A stretch of 41,883 nucleotides of DNA from Lachnospiraceae bacterium (GTDB lineage: Bacteria; Bacillota; Clostridia; Lachnospirales; Lachnospiraceae), in assembly GCA_017558145.1 (NCBI GenBank), contig JAFYWF010000078.1, forward strand, positions 1-41,883, given 5' to 3'. Position numbers and translations under genes: made by a program. A model generated the notes under the pieces. The model was not told where the DNA came from and did no database searches. It was given only the letters and a program-made list of their open reading frames with translations. Within the stretch, counting starts at the first letter, position 1; each line of letters begins with the position of its first letter. Below are positions 1 through 8,750 of this stretch, piece after piece.

Positions 1-30
1 AGAAGATTTATTCTTTGGACAAATAGACAT
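1..30 (-). CDS. rpmF: 50S ribosomal protein L32, N-terminal fragment
   Basis: Only the first ten codons are inside the window; they read MSICPKNKSS, the usual opening of clostridial L32, a small zinc-ribbon protein of the large ribosomal subunit. The start ATG (28-30) is preceded by a near-perfect Shine-Dalgarno AAGGAGGTG at 36-44. The gene follows yceD in the same direction, the classic yceD-rpmF order of many bacteria, and has its own consensus promoter at 131-159. The rest of the gene lies beyond base 1. Confidence 0.9.
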   Translation of the reverse strand, partial: MSICPKNKSS

Positions 31-130
31 CGTTACACCTCCTTACAACAATTCTATTTGAAGAAAATATTATTTTCTTAAATTCATATATTTTGTGTCG
101 TTTTCAACTTATCTATACCACACTTGGATT

Positions 131-159
131 ATTATACATATATGATATAGGTTTGTCAA
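131..159 (-). promoter_or_regulatory. Consensus sigma-A promoter for rpmF
   Basis: On the minus strand TTGACA (154-159) and TATAAT (131-136) are separated by exactly 17 bases, a perfect consensus match. Transcription would begin near 124, giving a leader of about 95 bases. The leader contains an AT-only inverted repeat (AAGAAAAT / ATTTTCTT, 61-79). This gives L32 a strong promoter independent of yceD. Confidence 0.85.
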
Positions 160-225
160 TAAAGTTTTTGAATAATTTTAAAATATTTTATTCTAATAAA
201 TATTCTGCCAATATAATAATAAAAT

Positions 226-729
226 CTACTCTTTCACTGAATTAAAGATATCCATTAAATTTGCAAATCTAATATCCGGAACAAAATCATCACATTCACA
301 AGTGCCATCATTTAGATTCTGACCACACTTCTTGCAAATACCTTTACATTCCTCATCACAAAGAATTTTACTTGGCCACGCAAGCTGTAATTCTTCCTTT
401 AAAAGAGACTCCACATCCAACTCATACTCATCAATAAAATGCTGATCTTCTTTCATATCTTCATCATCAAGCATTTCCGGTGCAAATATTTCCCTACTAA
501 AGTCTAAAACCACAGTAGTTTCTACCGGTTTCAAACATCTATCACAAGATAATACAAAGTCTAAACTTACTTTTCCACTAATTACAGCTTTGCCTTTTCC
601 AATATTAGATAACACCAACTCAACATCAGCTTCATTTTTAATTGTTTCATCCATAAATTCTTCAAATGGAAATGCTAATTTCAATTCTATTTTTTTATTT
701 TCCTGGTTAAAAATCTCTGTTAAATTCAT
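226..729 (-). CDS. yceD: YceD/DUF177 family protein
   Basis: This 167-residue protein matches the DUF177/YceD family, encoded immediately upstream of rpmF in a wide range of bacteria and implicated in 23S rRNA accumulation in bacteria and plastids. The family hallmark is visible: a Cys-rich C-terminal stretch (about residues 124-145) with the pattern CxxxCxxxCxxCGxxL followed by CxC, likely binding zinc. A second Cys pair (CDRC) lies near residue 63. It is separated from the upstream ackA by a hairpin at 807-835 and runs towards rpmF, about 195 bases away. Molecular function is not settled; the family assignment is secure. Confidence 0.88.
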   Translation of the reverse strand: MNLTEIFNQENKKIELKLAFPFEEFMDETIKNEADVELVLSNIGKGKAVISGKVSLDFVLSCDRCLKPVETTVVLDFSREIFAPEMLDDEDMKEDQHFIDEYELDVESLLKEELQLAWPSKILCDEECKGICKKCGQNLNDGTCECDDFVPDIRFANLMDIFNSVKE

Positions 730-790
730 GACTTTCTCCGTTCTAGAATGGTTTATACAACTACTCTAACATTATCGCACTTTATCATAA

Positions 791-835
791 ACAAAAAGCA
801 TAAATTCGCAGAGTAGAAATTACTTCTACTCTGCG
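791..835 (-). terminator. Hairpin terminator after ackA
   Basis: A 12-bp perfect stem (CGCAGAGTAGAA, 807-818; TTCTACTCTGCG, 824-835) with a 5-base loop lies 23 bases past the ackA stop. On the minus strand it is followed by an interrupted U-rich tail ending in TTTTT near 793-797. The tail is not ideal, so some read-through into yceD is possible. Confidence 0.6.
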
Positions 836-857
836 AAAAACTCTTTTCATTATAATA

Positions 858-2057
858 CTATTTTACTAATGCATAAGTATCTCTTGCAATCATTAACTCT
901 TCATTAGTAGGAATTACCATAATCTTAGGACCACTTTCATTTGTAGAAATAATTAAATCTAATCCTCGTTTATTATTCAATTCCTGATCCAATTCAACAC
1001 CCATGTATCCCAAATAATCGCACACAAAGTTACGAATAATTGGTCCATTTTCACCTACACCAGCTGTAAAACAGATTGCATCACAACCATTCATAGCTGT
1101 CATATAAGCACCAACGTATTTAGCAACTTTATAGGAGAATGTCTTTAATGCTCTACGACCTACAATATCCCCTTCTTTTGCAAATTCATCTTCCAAATCT
1201 CTAAAGTCAGAAGATAAACCACCTGATAAACCTAATACACCTGATTCTTTGTTGAGAATTTTCATAATATCATCAATAGATTTATTTTCTTTATGAGCGA
1301 TATATTCAATAATTCCCGGATCAAGATCACCACATCTTGTACCCATAATAAGACCTTCAATTGGAGTCATACCCATAGAAGTATCTACAGATTTACCATT
1401 TTTAACAGCAGAAACAGATGCACCATTTCCTAAGTGACAAACAATAACTTTACACTCTTCAGGCTTCTTACCAAGCATTTCAGCTGCTCTCTGAGAAACA
1501 TACATATGACTTGTACCGTGGAATCCATAACGACGTACACCATATTTTTCATAATATTCATAAGGAATACCATAAAGATATGCTTCTTCAGGCATTGTCT
1601 GATGGAATGCTGTATCAAAAATACCTGCCATTGGAACATTTGGCATAAGCTTTCTGCATGCATCAATACCAATTAAGTTAGCCGGATTATGAAGAGGAGC
1701 TAAATCACTACATTCTTTAATCGCTTCAATAACATCATCTGTAATGATTGTAGAGCAAGCAAATTTTTCACCTCCGTGAACTAATCTGTGACCTACTGCA
1801 TTAATTTCATCAAGACTCTTAACTACACCATATTCTGAATTTGTTAAAGCATCTAAAACCATCTGCACTGCTTTTGTATGATCAGGCATATCTTCCTGAA
1901 TCACAATCTTTTCACCGCCAGTTGGAGAATAAACTAATTTACTTCCTTCAATACCGATTCTTTCGCATAACCCCTTTGCGATTAAATTTTCACTTTCTGC
2001 ATCAATAAGCTGGAATTTTAAAGAGGAACTTCCACAATTGATAACCAATACATTCAT
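858..2057 (-). CDS. ackA: Acetate kinase
   Basis: AckA reversibly converts acetyl phosphate and ADP to acetate and ATP, the last step of fermentative acetate production. The 399-residue length is typical. Family signatures are visible: N-terminal NCGSSSLKF (residues 7-15), GHRLVHGGE (about 88-96), FDTAFHQ with the catalytic Asp (about 147-153), HLGNGASV (about 208-215) and GVGENG near residue 333, all of the acetate/sugar kinase/Hsc70/actin fold. It starts 34 bases after the pta stop with a good ribosome site (AAAGGAG), so the two are co-transcribed as pta-ackA and terminate at 807-835. Confidence 0.98.
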   Translation of the reverse strand: MNVLVINCGSSSLKFQLIDAESENLIAKGLCERIGIEGSKLVYSPTGGEKIVIQEDMPDHTKAVQMVLDALTNSEYGVVKSLDEINAVGHRLVHGGEKFACSTIITDDVIEAIKECSDLAPLHNPANLIGIDACRKLMPNVPMAGIFDTAFHQTMPEEAYLYGIPYEYYEKYGVRRYGFHGTSHMYVSQRAAEMLGKKPEECKVIVCHLGNGASVSAVKNGKSVDTSMGMTPIEGLIMGTRCGDLDPGIIEYIAHKENKSIDDIMKILNKESGVLGLSGGLSSDFRDLEDEFAKEGDIVGRRALKTFSYKVAKYVGAYMTAMNGCDAICFTAGVGENGPIIRNFVCDYLGYMGVELDQELNNKRGLDLIISTNESGPKIMVIPTNEELMIARDTYALVK

Positions 2058-2091
2058 GATTTTTTACTCCTTTCAAATCATTACTTTTATT

Positions 2092-3093
2092 TTATACTAA
2101 CTGAGCCTGAACGGCTGTTAAAGCAACAACACCAACAATATCTGTTGCACTACATCCACGAGATAAGTCATTTACCGGTTTTGCCATTCCCTGAAGCATC
2201 GGTCCATAAGCTTCAGCCTTTGCAAGTCTCTGCACTAATTTATAACCAATATTACCACAGTCTAAGTTCGGGAAAATTAAAACATTTGCTTTTCCTGCAA
2301 CATCACTTCCAGGTGCTTTAGATTTTGCAACCGAAGGAACCAAAGCCGCGTCTGCTTGTAATTCACCATCAATGGTAAGACCAGGATACTGCTCATGTGC
2401 AATTCTTGTTGCTTCCGCTACTTTGTCAACCAATGGATGTTTTGCACTACCTTTTGTAGAATGACTTAACATTGCAACAATAGGTTTTGCACCCACCAAC
2501 TGTTTAAAACTTTTTGCAGAAGAATCTGCAATTGCAGCTAATTCCTCAGCATTTGGATTTTGATTCAAACCACAGTCTGCGAATAAGAAAGTTCCATTTT
2601 CACCCATCTTGCAATCCGGAACATCCATAATAAAGAAACCGGATACTAATTTAGCTCCGGGAGCTGTTTTTAAAATCTGAAGTGATGGTCTTAATACATC
2701 TGCTGTTGCATGACAAGCACCTGCCACCATACCATCTGCATCATTTGCTTTAACCATAACAACACCAAAGGTCAAATAATCATTTAAAAGAATCTCTCTC
2801 GCTTTCTCCAATGTCATTCCTTTAGATTTTCTGGTTTCATATAATAAATTCACATATTCATCTAATTTTTCACAATTTTTTGGATCTACTACTTTAACAC
2901 CTGTAAGGTCAACTTCCAACCATCCGGCACCATCCATAATCTTTTCTTCATTACCAACCATGATAATGTTCGCAATACCCTCTTCCAAAATCTGTGCTGT
3001 TGCAATCAGTGTTCTTTTATCATTTGTTTCAGGTAATACAATAGTTTTCTTGTCTTGTCTTGCTTTGTCTTTGATTAAGTCTATGTATGACAT
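2092..3093 (-). CDS. pta: Phosphate acetyltransferase
   Basis: Pta converts acetyl-CoA and phosphate to acetyl phosphate, feeding AckA. At 333 residues it is the short single-domain form common in Gram-positive bacteria, without the N-terminal DRTGG and AAA-like regions of the enterobacterial enzyme. Recognisable blocks include IVLPETNDKRTL near the N-terminus, the region VAGACHATADVLRPS near residue 125 and SHSTKGSAKHP near residue 211. It is first in the pta-ackA unit, preceded by GGGAGG and by a promoter at 3159-3187. The head-to-head neighbour tmcAL encodes an acetate-consuming tRNA-modifying enzyme. Confidence 0.97.
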   Translation of the reverse strand: MSYIDLIKDKARQDKKTIVLPETNDKRTLIATAQILEEGIANIIMVGNEEKIMDGAGWLEVDLTGVKVVDPKNCEKLDEYVNLLYETRKSKGMTLEKAREILLNDYLTFGVVMVKANDADGMVAGACHATADVLRPSLQILKTAPGAKLVSGFFIMDVPDCKMGENGTFLFADCGLNQNPNAEELAAIADSSAKSFKQLVGAKPIVAMLSHSTKGSAKHPLVDKVAEATRIAHEQYPGLTIDGELQADAALVPSVAKSKAPGSDVAGKANVLIFPNLDCGNIGYKLVQRLAKAEAYGPMLQGMAKPVNDLSRGCSATDIVGVVALTAVQAQLV

Positions 3094-3158
3094 AGTAAAC
3101 CTCCCAAATTAATTTACATTCTATTTTCACGACAACCCCCACGTCGCCATTTAGCATT

Positions 3159-3187
3159 ATTATAACCAATTTGACGTTTGTATACAA
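3159..3187 (-). promoter_or_regulatory. Candidate promoter for pta-ackA
   Basis: Minus-strand TTGTAT (3182-3187) and a perfect TATAAT (3159-3164) are 17 bases apart, about 65 bases before the pta start. The -35 box is weak (3 of 6) and sits in a TTGTATACAA palindrome (3178-3187), which could bind a regulator. I found no good CcpA-type operator here. Confidence 0.6.
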
Positions 3188-3286
3188 TATTTGCACACAA
3201 AAAAATTGTATATTTTTACAGACATTTTGCTTTTTTTTTTAAATTTCTTGTAAAAAACTAACATGTAATTAGTCCGTACTCCTATA

Positions 3287-3315
3287 TTGACAAAACTCCT
3301 CATTCCACCTTAAAT
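3287..3315 (+). promoter_or_regulatory. Candidate promoter for tmcAL
   Basis: A perfect TTGACA (3287-3292) is followed after 17 bases by TTAAAT (3310-3315, 4 of 6). Transcription would begin near 3322, giving a leader of about 50 bases before the ATG at 3372. It is divergent from the pta promoter. Confidence 0.6.
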
Positions 3316-3371
3316 TTATAGAAAAGACTTGTTTATAACTTACAACAAAAAAATAAAGCGGAGTACCATCT

Positions 3372-4607
3372 ATGAGAGTAACATCAATAATTTCGGAATA
3401 CAATCCTTTTCATGAAGGACACAAATATCATATGGAAAAAACTAAAAAAATTACTAATTCTGATTATACTATTGTTATCATGAGTGGCAACTTCACCCAA
3501 CGTGGCATTCCTGCAATCATCGATAAATATGCCCGTACAAGACAAGCTTTATTAAATGGCGCAGATTTAGTACTAGAACTTCCTGTTTGTTTTGCGACCG
3601 CTTCCGCAGAAGGTTTTGCATTTGGAGCTGTTTCTATTTTAGAGAAGCTTGGTGTGGTAAATTCTCTCGTTTTTGGAAGTGAATGTGGTGATATTAATTC
3701 TCTCCAAATGATTGCAGATTTTTTGACTGACGAATCTTTGGAATATAAAGAACGTTTACAATTTTTCCTGAAACAAGGGCTTTCATTTCCCAAAGCCAGA
3801 GCTAAGATTTTAGGAGATTTTTTCCCTAATTTAGATTCATCTTTTTTATCTTCGTCTAATAATATTTTAGGAATAGAATATTGTCGAGCCTTAAAGTATT
3901 TCGACTCTACGATTACTCCTATGACCATTATGAGAAAAGATAATTTGTATCATGATGAAGAGTTATCCCAACCCGGAAAACTTTCTTCTGCTACAGCAAT
4001 CAGAAAAGCTCTTTATCTCTATTCTGATTTTGACAAGTTAGCATTACACATGCCTGAAAATAGTTTAAATATAATGAAAAATAATTGGAATATTTGTACT
4101 CCTATTTCCACAAATGATTTTTCTATTATATTAAAATATAAATTATTATTGGAAAGTAGAGAATCTTTGAACAAATATACCGATGTAACTCCAGATTTAG
4201 CTGACAGAATTTATAACAACTTAAATTCTTTTAAAGATTTTGATTCTTTTTGTAACATGTTGAAGACAAAGGAATTGACTTATACTAGAATTGCAAGATG
4301 TTTACTTCATATTGCATTAGATATTAAAAAAACAGATTATGAATCTTTTAAAAATAGTGGTTATGCACAGTATGCACGCATTTTAGGCTTTAGAAAAGAT
4401 GCTTCTCCTTTATTACATGAGATAAAGAATTGCTCTTCTATTCCGTTAATTTCTAAATTGTCAGATTCTATGAAAGAATTTCATGATGTTGCTTTATCTA
4501 TGTTGGAAAAAGATATTCAAACTTCGCATATCTACGAAAGTATTGTAACAAATAAGTTTGACCTTGAATTTAGAAATGAATTCCAACGGCATTTAGTGAT
4601 TGTATAA
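3372..4607 (+). CDS. tmcAL: tRNA(Met) cytidine acetate ligase
   Basis: This 411-residue protein belongs to the TmcAL (formerly YlbM) family, which uses acetate and ATP, through an acetyl-adenylate, to make N4-acetylcytidine at the wobble base of elongator tRNA-Met. The nucleotidyltransferase signature is at the N-terminus: SEYNPFHEGHKYH (residues 8-20, pattern PFHxGH), followed by SGNFTQRG near residue 38. Length matches the family. It is divergent from pta-ackA, the genes that make acetate; in Bacillus the same gene is near yceD (ylbN) and rpmF, so this neighbourhood is conserved synteny with pta-ackA inserted. The start has a modest GGAG ribosome site. Confidence 0.93.
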   Translation: MRVTSIISEYNPFHEGHKYHMEKTKKITNSDYTIVIMSGNFTQRGIPAIIDKYARTRQALLNGADLVLELPVCFATASAEGFAFGAVSILEKLGVVNSLVFGSECGDINSLQMIADFLTDESLEYKERLQFFLKQGLSFPKARAKILGDFFPNLDSSFLSSSNNILGIEYCRALKYFDSTITPMTIMRKDNLYHDEELSQPGKLSSATAIRKALYLYSDFDKLALHMPENSLNIMKNNWNICTPISTNDFSIILKYKLLLESRESLNKYTDVTPDLADRIYNNLNSFKDFDSFCNMLKTKELTYTRIARCLLHIALDIKKTDYESFKNSGYAQYARILGFRKDASPLLHEIKNCSSIPLISKLSDSMKEFHDVALSMLEKDIQTSHIYESIVTNKFDLEFRNEFQRHLVIV

Positions 4608-4628
4608 ACTTGTTTGTAAAAAAATCTG

Positions 4629-5060
4629 TTATTTTTCAAATATAGGTAATTCTATGTTATAAATATATTCCAGTAAAATCGTTTTTTCGTTACTAAACAG
4701 AATAACTTTATTATATTCATCAATTTTTTCTACATAACCACTGACCTCTATATATTCTCCACCCTCTTTTAGCTCATCCGGCTGAAAATATGTTATAGAT
4801 ATCAGTGGTTGTTCTTTGATGTGCTCTGATAAAAATTTTAATTTTTCATTTAGTATCTCTTTTTGATTATCATCCAATTCCTTAAATGAACCGGTTAATC
4901 TACAAGTTTCCTCTATTGCCGAGTTATAACCTGTCAAAGCTGCAAAAGGAGAGAATTGAGCAGCTCTGTTAATCATATCCATTTGCGGTCTTGTTTTAGA
5001 AACATGATGCGGAAGATTTATGATATCTTCATATTTATTGTTTATTATATTATTTATCAT
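4629..5060 (-). CDS. YolD-like protein
   Basis: This 143-residue protein resembles the YolD-like family, small proteins of Firmicutes usually encoded beside Y-family DNA polymerases and thought to act with them in the DNA-damage response. The characteristic N-terminal block [20 protein letters not shown] (residues 15-34), followed by [11 protein letters not shown], is present. It follows the polymerase gene by 21 bases on the same strand, so both are expressed from the LexA-boxed promoter at 6636-6664. The start at 5060 lacks a nearby Shine-Dalgarno; an AGGAGG (5095-5100) within the polymerase 3' end is too far, so translational coupling is likely. It converges with tmcAL. Confidence 0.85.
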   Translation of the reverse strand: MINNIINNKYEDIINLPHHVSKTRPQMDMINRAAQFSPFAALTGYNSAIEETCRLTGSFKELDDNQKEILNEKLKFLSEHIKEQPLISITYFQPDELKEGGEYIEVSGYVEKIDEYNKVILFSNEKTILLEYIYNIELPIFEK

Positions 5061-5081
5061 TTATATTTTTAAGCAAAAAAC

Positions 5082-6614
5082 TTATGCTTTATGACCTCCT
5101 ATTTGATTGTTTCGTTCTATGGTTGTTGCTCCTTCTTGTAAATTCATACCTTTTAAAATAGCATTTTTACCAAATTTCTTTTTGATACAAATAACCGCTT
5201 CCTGCATCCGTTTCTCCCGTTCCAATTCTTCCCTATCTTCTTGTTGTTTTGACTCACCTAAAAAATCCATAAATAAATCCATCTGTTGATAGGCAAGTTC
5301 TTCTTTAACATTATTTTTCTCCTCTAAACGGTTTGCAGTTAATGTGACACGCCTTATTAAAAGATTCTGATTTACAATACGATCATACAGTTCCATAACC
5401 GCCGCCACAATCAATTTTGTTGATGACGTTTTCCTTACTAAATTTGTAGTACCATGAGCATGTTTGGGAACACGACGCCCGTAATGATCTATGGTTACCT
5501 CTCCCTGGTACTGATTCCTTATTTTATCCTCTGTCAGATTCTGAATATCATATCCTACAGTAAGCACCATTTGATCTGTAACAAGTCCTTTATCTACCAA
5601 ATCCAATACCAGTAAATCTGCCATTTCCATGACTATAATTCTTGCTTTCTCATAAGTATAAGGACAATGCAATACCTGTCCTGAACTTATACAATTGTTT
5701 TCCGGTTTATAGGCTTTTACATCTGCAATAGTACATGGCTCCCATCCCCAGGCATGATCAATCAACAGTTCCGCATTTACACCAAAAAGTTTATACAGTA
5801 AATTTTCATTATGATATTCATTTTCCTTTCCCAAAGAGCAACGGGCAATATCTCCCATAGTAAATAAACCGTAATTTTCTAATTTTTTCTCATATCCTTT
5901 TCCTACTCTCCAAAAATCTGTTAACGGTCTATGGTTCCACAATAATTTTCGATATGTGATTTCGTCCAAACTTGCAATTCGAACACCATCTTCATCTGCT
6001 TCTGTATGTTTTGCTACAATATCCATTGCTACTTTGCACAGGTACAAATTGCTGCCAATTCCTGCGGTAGCAGTAATTCCGGTAGTCTTATCAACATCAA
6101 GAATCATCCTTTTCACATATTCATAAGCGGAACATCCACTAGCTTTTAGATAGGAAGTAACATCTATAAACACTTCATCAATAGAATATACATGAATATC
6201 TTCAGGAGCCGCATATTTTAAATAAACATTATAAATCTTAACACTCCATTCCATGTATTTTGCCATTTGCGGCGGTGCCGGAATAAAATCTATCTCTAAA
6301 AAAGGATTTTCTTTTAATTCTGTTGCATCACAAGACTTTCCCAAAAATTTTCCACCAGGAACTCTTTTTAACCGTTTTAAATTGGCTTCTTTTACCAACT
6401 GTATTACTTCAAACAATCTTGGACGCCCGGGAATTCCATAACTTTTTAAAGATGGAGAAACAGCTAAACAAATCGTCTTTTCAGAACGTGATGCATCTGC
6501 TACCACAAGATTTGTAGTTAATGGATCTAACTTTCTTACCCGACACTCTACAGAGGCATAAAAGGACTTCAAATCAATTGCTACATAAGTTTTTTGATTC
6601 GTATGAATGCTCAT
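5082..6614 (-). CDS. Y-family translesion DNA polymerase (UmuC/DinB type)
   Basis: Error-prone polymerase of the UmuC/UvrX-type Firmicute branch, predicted to copy past DNA lesions. Palm motifs are visible: AIDLKSFYASVE near the N-terminus with the first catalytic Asp, and SIDEVFIDV (about residues 145-153) with the catalytic DE pair; the ITATAGIGSN block and a helix-hairpin-helix thumb (FWRVGKGYEKKLENYGL) follow, then a little-finger domain. I set the start at 6614 (MSIHTNQ), 510 residues, because AAGGAGGTGG (6618-6627) lies just before it; the upstream in-frame ATG at 6659 lies inside the promoter and LexA box. The C-terminus carries MDLFMDF, which could be a beta-clamp binding peptide (inference). 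A YolD gene follows. Confidence 0.93.
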   Translation of the reverse strand: MSIHTNQKTYVAIDLKSFYASVECRVRKLDPLTTNLVVADASRSEKTICLAVSPSLKSYGIPGRPRLFEVIQLVKEANLKRLKRVPGGKFLGKSCDATELKENPFLEIDFIPAPPQMAKYMEWSVKIYNVYLKYAAPEDIHVYSIDEVFIDVTSYLKASGCSAYEYVKRMILDVDKTTGITATAGIGSNLYLCKVAMDIVAKHTEADEDGVRIASLDEITYRKLLWNHRPLTDFWRVGKGYEKKLENYGLFTMGDIARCSLGKENEYHNENLLYKLFGVNAELLIDHAWGWEPCTIADVKAYKPENNCISSGQVLHCPYTYEKARIIVMEMADLLVLDLVDKGLVTDQMVLTVGYDIQNLTEDKIRNQYQGEVTIDHYGRRVPKHAHGTTNLVRKTSSTKLIVAAVMELYDRIVNQNLLIRRVTLTANRLEEKNNVKEELAYQQMDLFMDFLGESKQQEDREELEREKRMQEAVICIKKKFGKNAILKGMNLQEGATTIERNNQIGGHKA

Positions 6615-6635
6615 TTTCCACCTCCTTATTAAGCA

Positions 6636-6664
6636 ATTATACACCAAACATTTGTTCACTTCAA
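6636..6664 (-). promoter_or_regulatory. Promoter of the Y-polymerase/yolD cassette
   Basis: Minus-strand TTGAAG (6659-6664) and a perfect TATAAT (6636-6641) are 17 bases apart, ending 21 bases before the start codon at 6614. The spacer is filled by a LexA-type box, so repressor and RNA polymerase would compete. Confidence 0.8.
6645..6658 (-). promoter_or_regulatory. LexA (DinR) operator, SOS box
   Basis: The minus strand reads TGAACAAATGTTTG. The Gram-positive LexA consensus is CGAAC-RNRY-GTTYG; only the first base differs. The box lies between -35 and -10 of the promoter of a translesion polymerase, just where a LexA repressor would act. Confidence 0.85.
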
Positions 6665-6668
6665 CAAC

Positions 6669-6695
6669 AAAAGAGCTGTTTCAAACAGCTCTTTT
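6669..6695 (-). terminator. Intrinsic terminator after the GGDEF gene
   Basis: An inverted repeat AAAAGAGCTGTTT / AAACAGCTCTTTT around one central base forms a long stem ending in TTTT, 15 bases past the GGDEF stop. It separates the cyclase gene from the SOS cassette promoter, which begins only five bases away. The arms (AAGAGCTGTT) recur in the terminator at 19780-19812. Confidence 0.88.
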
Positions 6696-6709
6696 GTTAA
6701 TTGCACTTA

Positions 6710-8656
6710 CTAATTATTATTCACCACCAATTGATTTCTACCAGCTTCCTTGGCTTGATATAAATTTGCGTCTGCATTTCCTATTAATTTTTCCAAAGAT
6801 TTAGAATTTTTATCTTTTTGAAAAACAAGCCCCATACTCATGGTTACAAATTCTGATACTTCAGAAGTAGAATGCGGAATTTCTTTCATCTTCAATTTAT
6901 CATAAATATTATGACAAATTTGTTCTGCATCATTTTGCTTAATACCTTCTAAAATCATCAAAAATTCCTCACCGCCATATCGAATAACTATATCTTTTCT
7001 TCTTACAACCGTTTTTAAAATAGTTGATACTTCTTGTAACACTACGTCTCCTGCCGGATGACCATAGGTATCATTGTATCGTTTAAAATAATCAACATCT
7101 AACATTGCAACAGCAATATTTGATGGTGTTCCTTTCTTTTCATATTTTTTCAAAAGTAAATTTAATTTTTTTCTATTATACACACCTGTCAACTGGTCTA
7201 TTAAATTACGCTTACTCAAAAAACGAACCATCACTAACACTAGTATTAATATAATGGAAATAAATATAAGTGCCATAATTGACCAAAGATTTTTACGATA
7301 TAATTGCATATTATGTGTCTTTAACTCAAAATTTTCTCTGTAATATTCTGAAAACCTTAAATATTCTCGCTGTGTAGTTGTAATAAATTTCTCTTCATGT
7401 TCTAAAATAGTTTCATATATCTGAATCAGTTTATCCTTCTGATTCGTCTTTTGATATATCTCCTTAAGCACATCATAAATTTCGGTTTCCAATCCTAAAT
7501 ATTCAACATCCTCATTTTTTAAAAGTTCTTCTAACACACTTTGAGCTTCTTTAAAATTATTCTGAGCAAGCAATAATTTTCCTCTTGTGAATACTATAAA
7601 AATATCTCCACCAAAAAATGCTCTTCCTTGGTTATTTTCATAAAAAGCTTCTGCTTTTTTCAAATAAGAATCTGCTTCTTCTAATTTTCCTTCCATGATA
7701 CAGATATTTGCATATAGATCGAAAATAGTCGCTTCCACTTCAGGAGCATATGTGGGATCAATCTTATCAAATACCTTTTCCAAATTCTCAATAGCTTTTC
7801 TAGCATTATTGCTATCTTCTATTTCCAAATAGGCGCTTGCCATATTAATACAACAAGCATAACTATCATAGTCTTTTTTTTGCAAACTTTTATCAAAAAT
7901 TTCCTGATATAAAATTGCAGCTTTTTCATAGTTTTCAAAAACAACATAAATATTAGCAATATATTCTTTTGCATATTGTAATTCATATTCCATTTCCGGT
8001 GATAATTTTTTATCTTCCAATCGAACTTCCACATCATAAAAATTACGAATACTATTTGCATATTCTTCATTATTATATTCCAACATGGCAATATAATTTT
8101 TCAACCATGCCCAAGTACCAAGCTCCAAATGTTCTTCATCAGAAATAAAATCTTCAATCAATGCAATAGCCTTTTTATCCATCGCGGCAGAAAGTGAAAC
8201 ACTACTGATTAAATTCCACAAAAAATCCTGATCATTCGCTAATGGTACATATTTTTGTGCTTCCTTTAATGTAGCTTCCACAAGCTCTACATCTCCTACG
8301 CCTTCTTGTTCCCACATACACAGATTTCGATAATACAGCAAATACGTAGATAGGGCACGATCCTTAGCGGAGCTCTTGTCTGCCTTCTCAAAATTTTCCA
8401 AAGCAATAACATAATTTCCTAAATCATAGGCTTTCAATCCTTCAAGAAAGTAATATTCCCCACTACCTTCTTCATATGAATTCTCTATCAAGCCTAAATC
8501 TTGATTTTCAATTCGATAAGATGTTTCAATTTTATAAAGTTCCGATTCTTTTACATGATAAAAATAATGGAAAAAGCTTTTAGTAGCAATTCCCAACAAT
8601 ACGCAACCAAGAATCCCTATACACAAGAATAGATACTTTTTTCTTTTGTTTTTCAT
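6710..8656 (-). CDS. Membrane TPR-GGDEF diguanylate cyclase
   Basis: Predicted diguanylate cyclase making cyclic di-GMP. It has a membrane helix near residues 8-26, a long TPR-like helical region (about 40-440), a second membrane helix near 465-485, and a C-terminal GGDEF domain. The active site reads GGEEF (about 561-565), with an RxxD inhibitory site (RRKD) exactly five residues before it, so enzyme activity and product inhibition are both expected. Two flanking helices place the TPR region outside the cell, as a likely ligand or protein sensor, and the cyclase inside. I chose the ATG at 8656 because TGGAG precedes it by seven bases; an ATG at 8668 is possible but lacks spacing for a ribosome site. 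It follows the TPR-DUF4037 gene by 94 bases. Confidence 0.9.
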   Translation of the reverse strand: MKNKRKKYLFLCIGILGCVLLGIATKSFFHYFYHVKESELYKIETSYRIENQDLGLIENSYEEGSGEYYFLEGLKAYDLGNYVIALENFEKADKSSAKDRALSTYLLYYRNLCMWEQEGVGDVELVEATLKEAQKYVPLANDQDFLWNLISSVSLSAAMDKKAIALIEDFISDEEHLELGTWAWLKNYIAMLEYNNEEYANSIRNFYDVEVRLEDKKLSPEMEYELQYAKEYIANIYVVFENYEKAAILYQEIFDKSLQKKDYDSYACCINMASAYLEIEDSNNARKAIENLEKVFDKIDPTYAPEVEATIFDLYANICIMEGKLEEADSYLKKAEAFYENNQGRAFFGGDIFIVFTRGKLLLAQNNFKEAQSVLEELLKNEDVEYLGLETEIYDVLKEIYQKTNQKDKLIQIYETILEHEEKFITTTQREYLRFSEYYRENFELKTHNMQLYRKNLWSIMALIFISIILILVLVMVRFLSKRNLIDQLTGVYNRKKLNLLLKKYEKKGTPSNIAVAMLDVDYFKRYNDTYGHPAGDVVLQEVSTILKTVVRRKDIVIRYGGEEFLMILEGIKQNDAEQICHNIYDKLKMKEIPHSTSEVSEFVTMSMGLVFQKDKNSKSLEKLIGNADANLYQAKEAGRNQLVVNNN

Positions 8657-8750
8657 TGTAATCTCCATTCCGCTGCTTTTAAAGTTTGTGGCACAAATAG
8701 TTATGAACTAGTATTTTTCACACTATTTTCCCCTTATATTTTGCAACCTT

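Noticed and set aside
1434..1676. Plus-strand open frame across ackA, and similar antisense frames elsewhere
   Set aside because: They are shadows of strongly conserved genes, without ribosome sites or protein-like composition.
3180..3225. CcpA (cre) site at pta promoter
   Set aside because: The closest sequence, TGTAAAAATATACA, misses the central CG and another key position of the cre consensus.
6615..6659. Upstream start for the Y-family polymerase at 6659
   Set aside because: It lies inside the LexA box and promoter, upstream of the expected transcript start; the AAGGAGGTGG site points to 6614.
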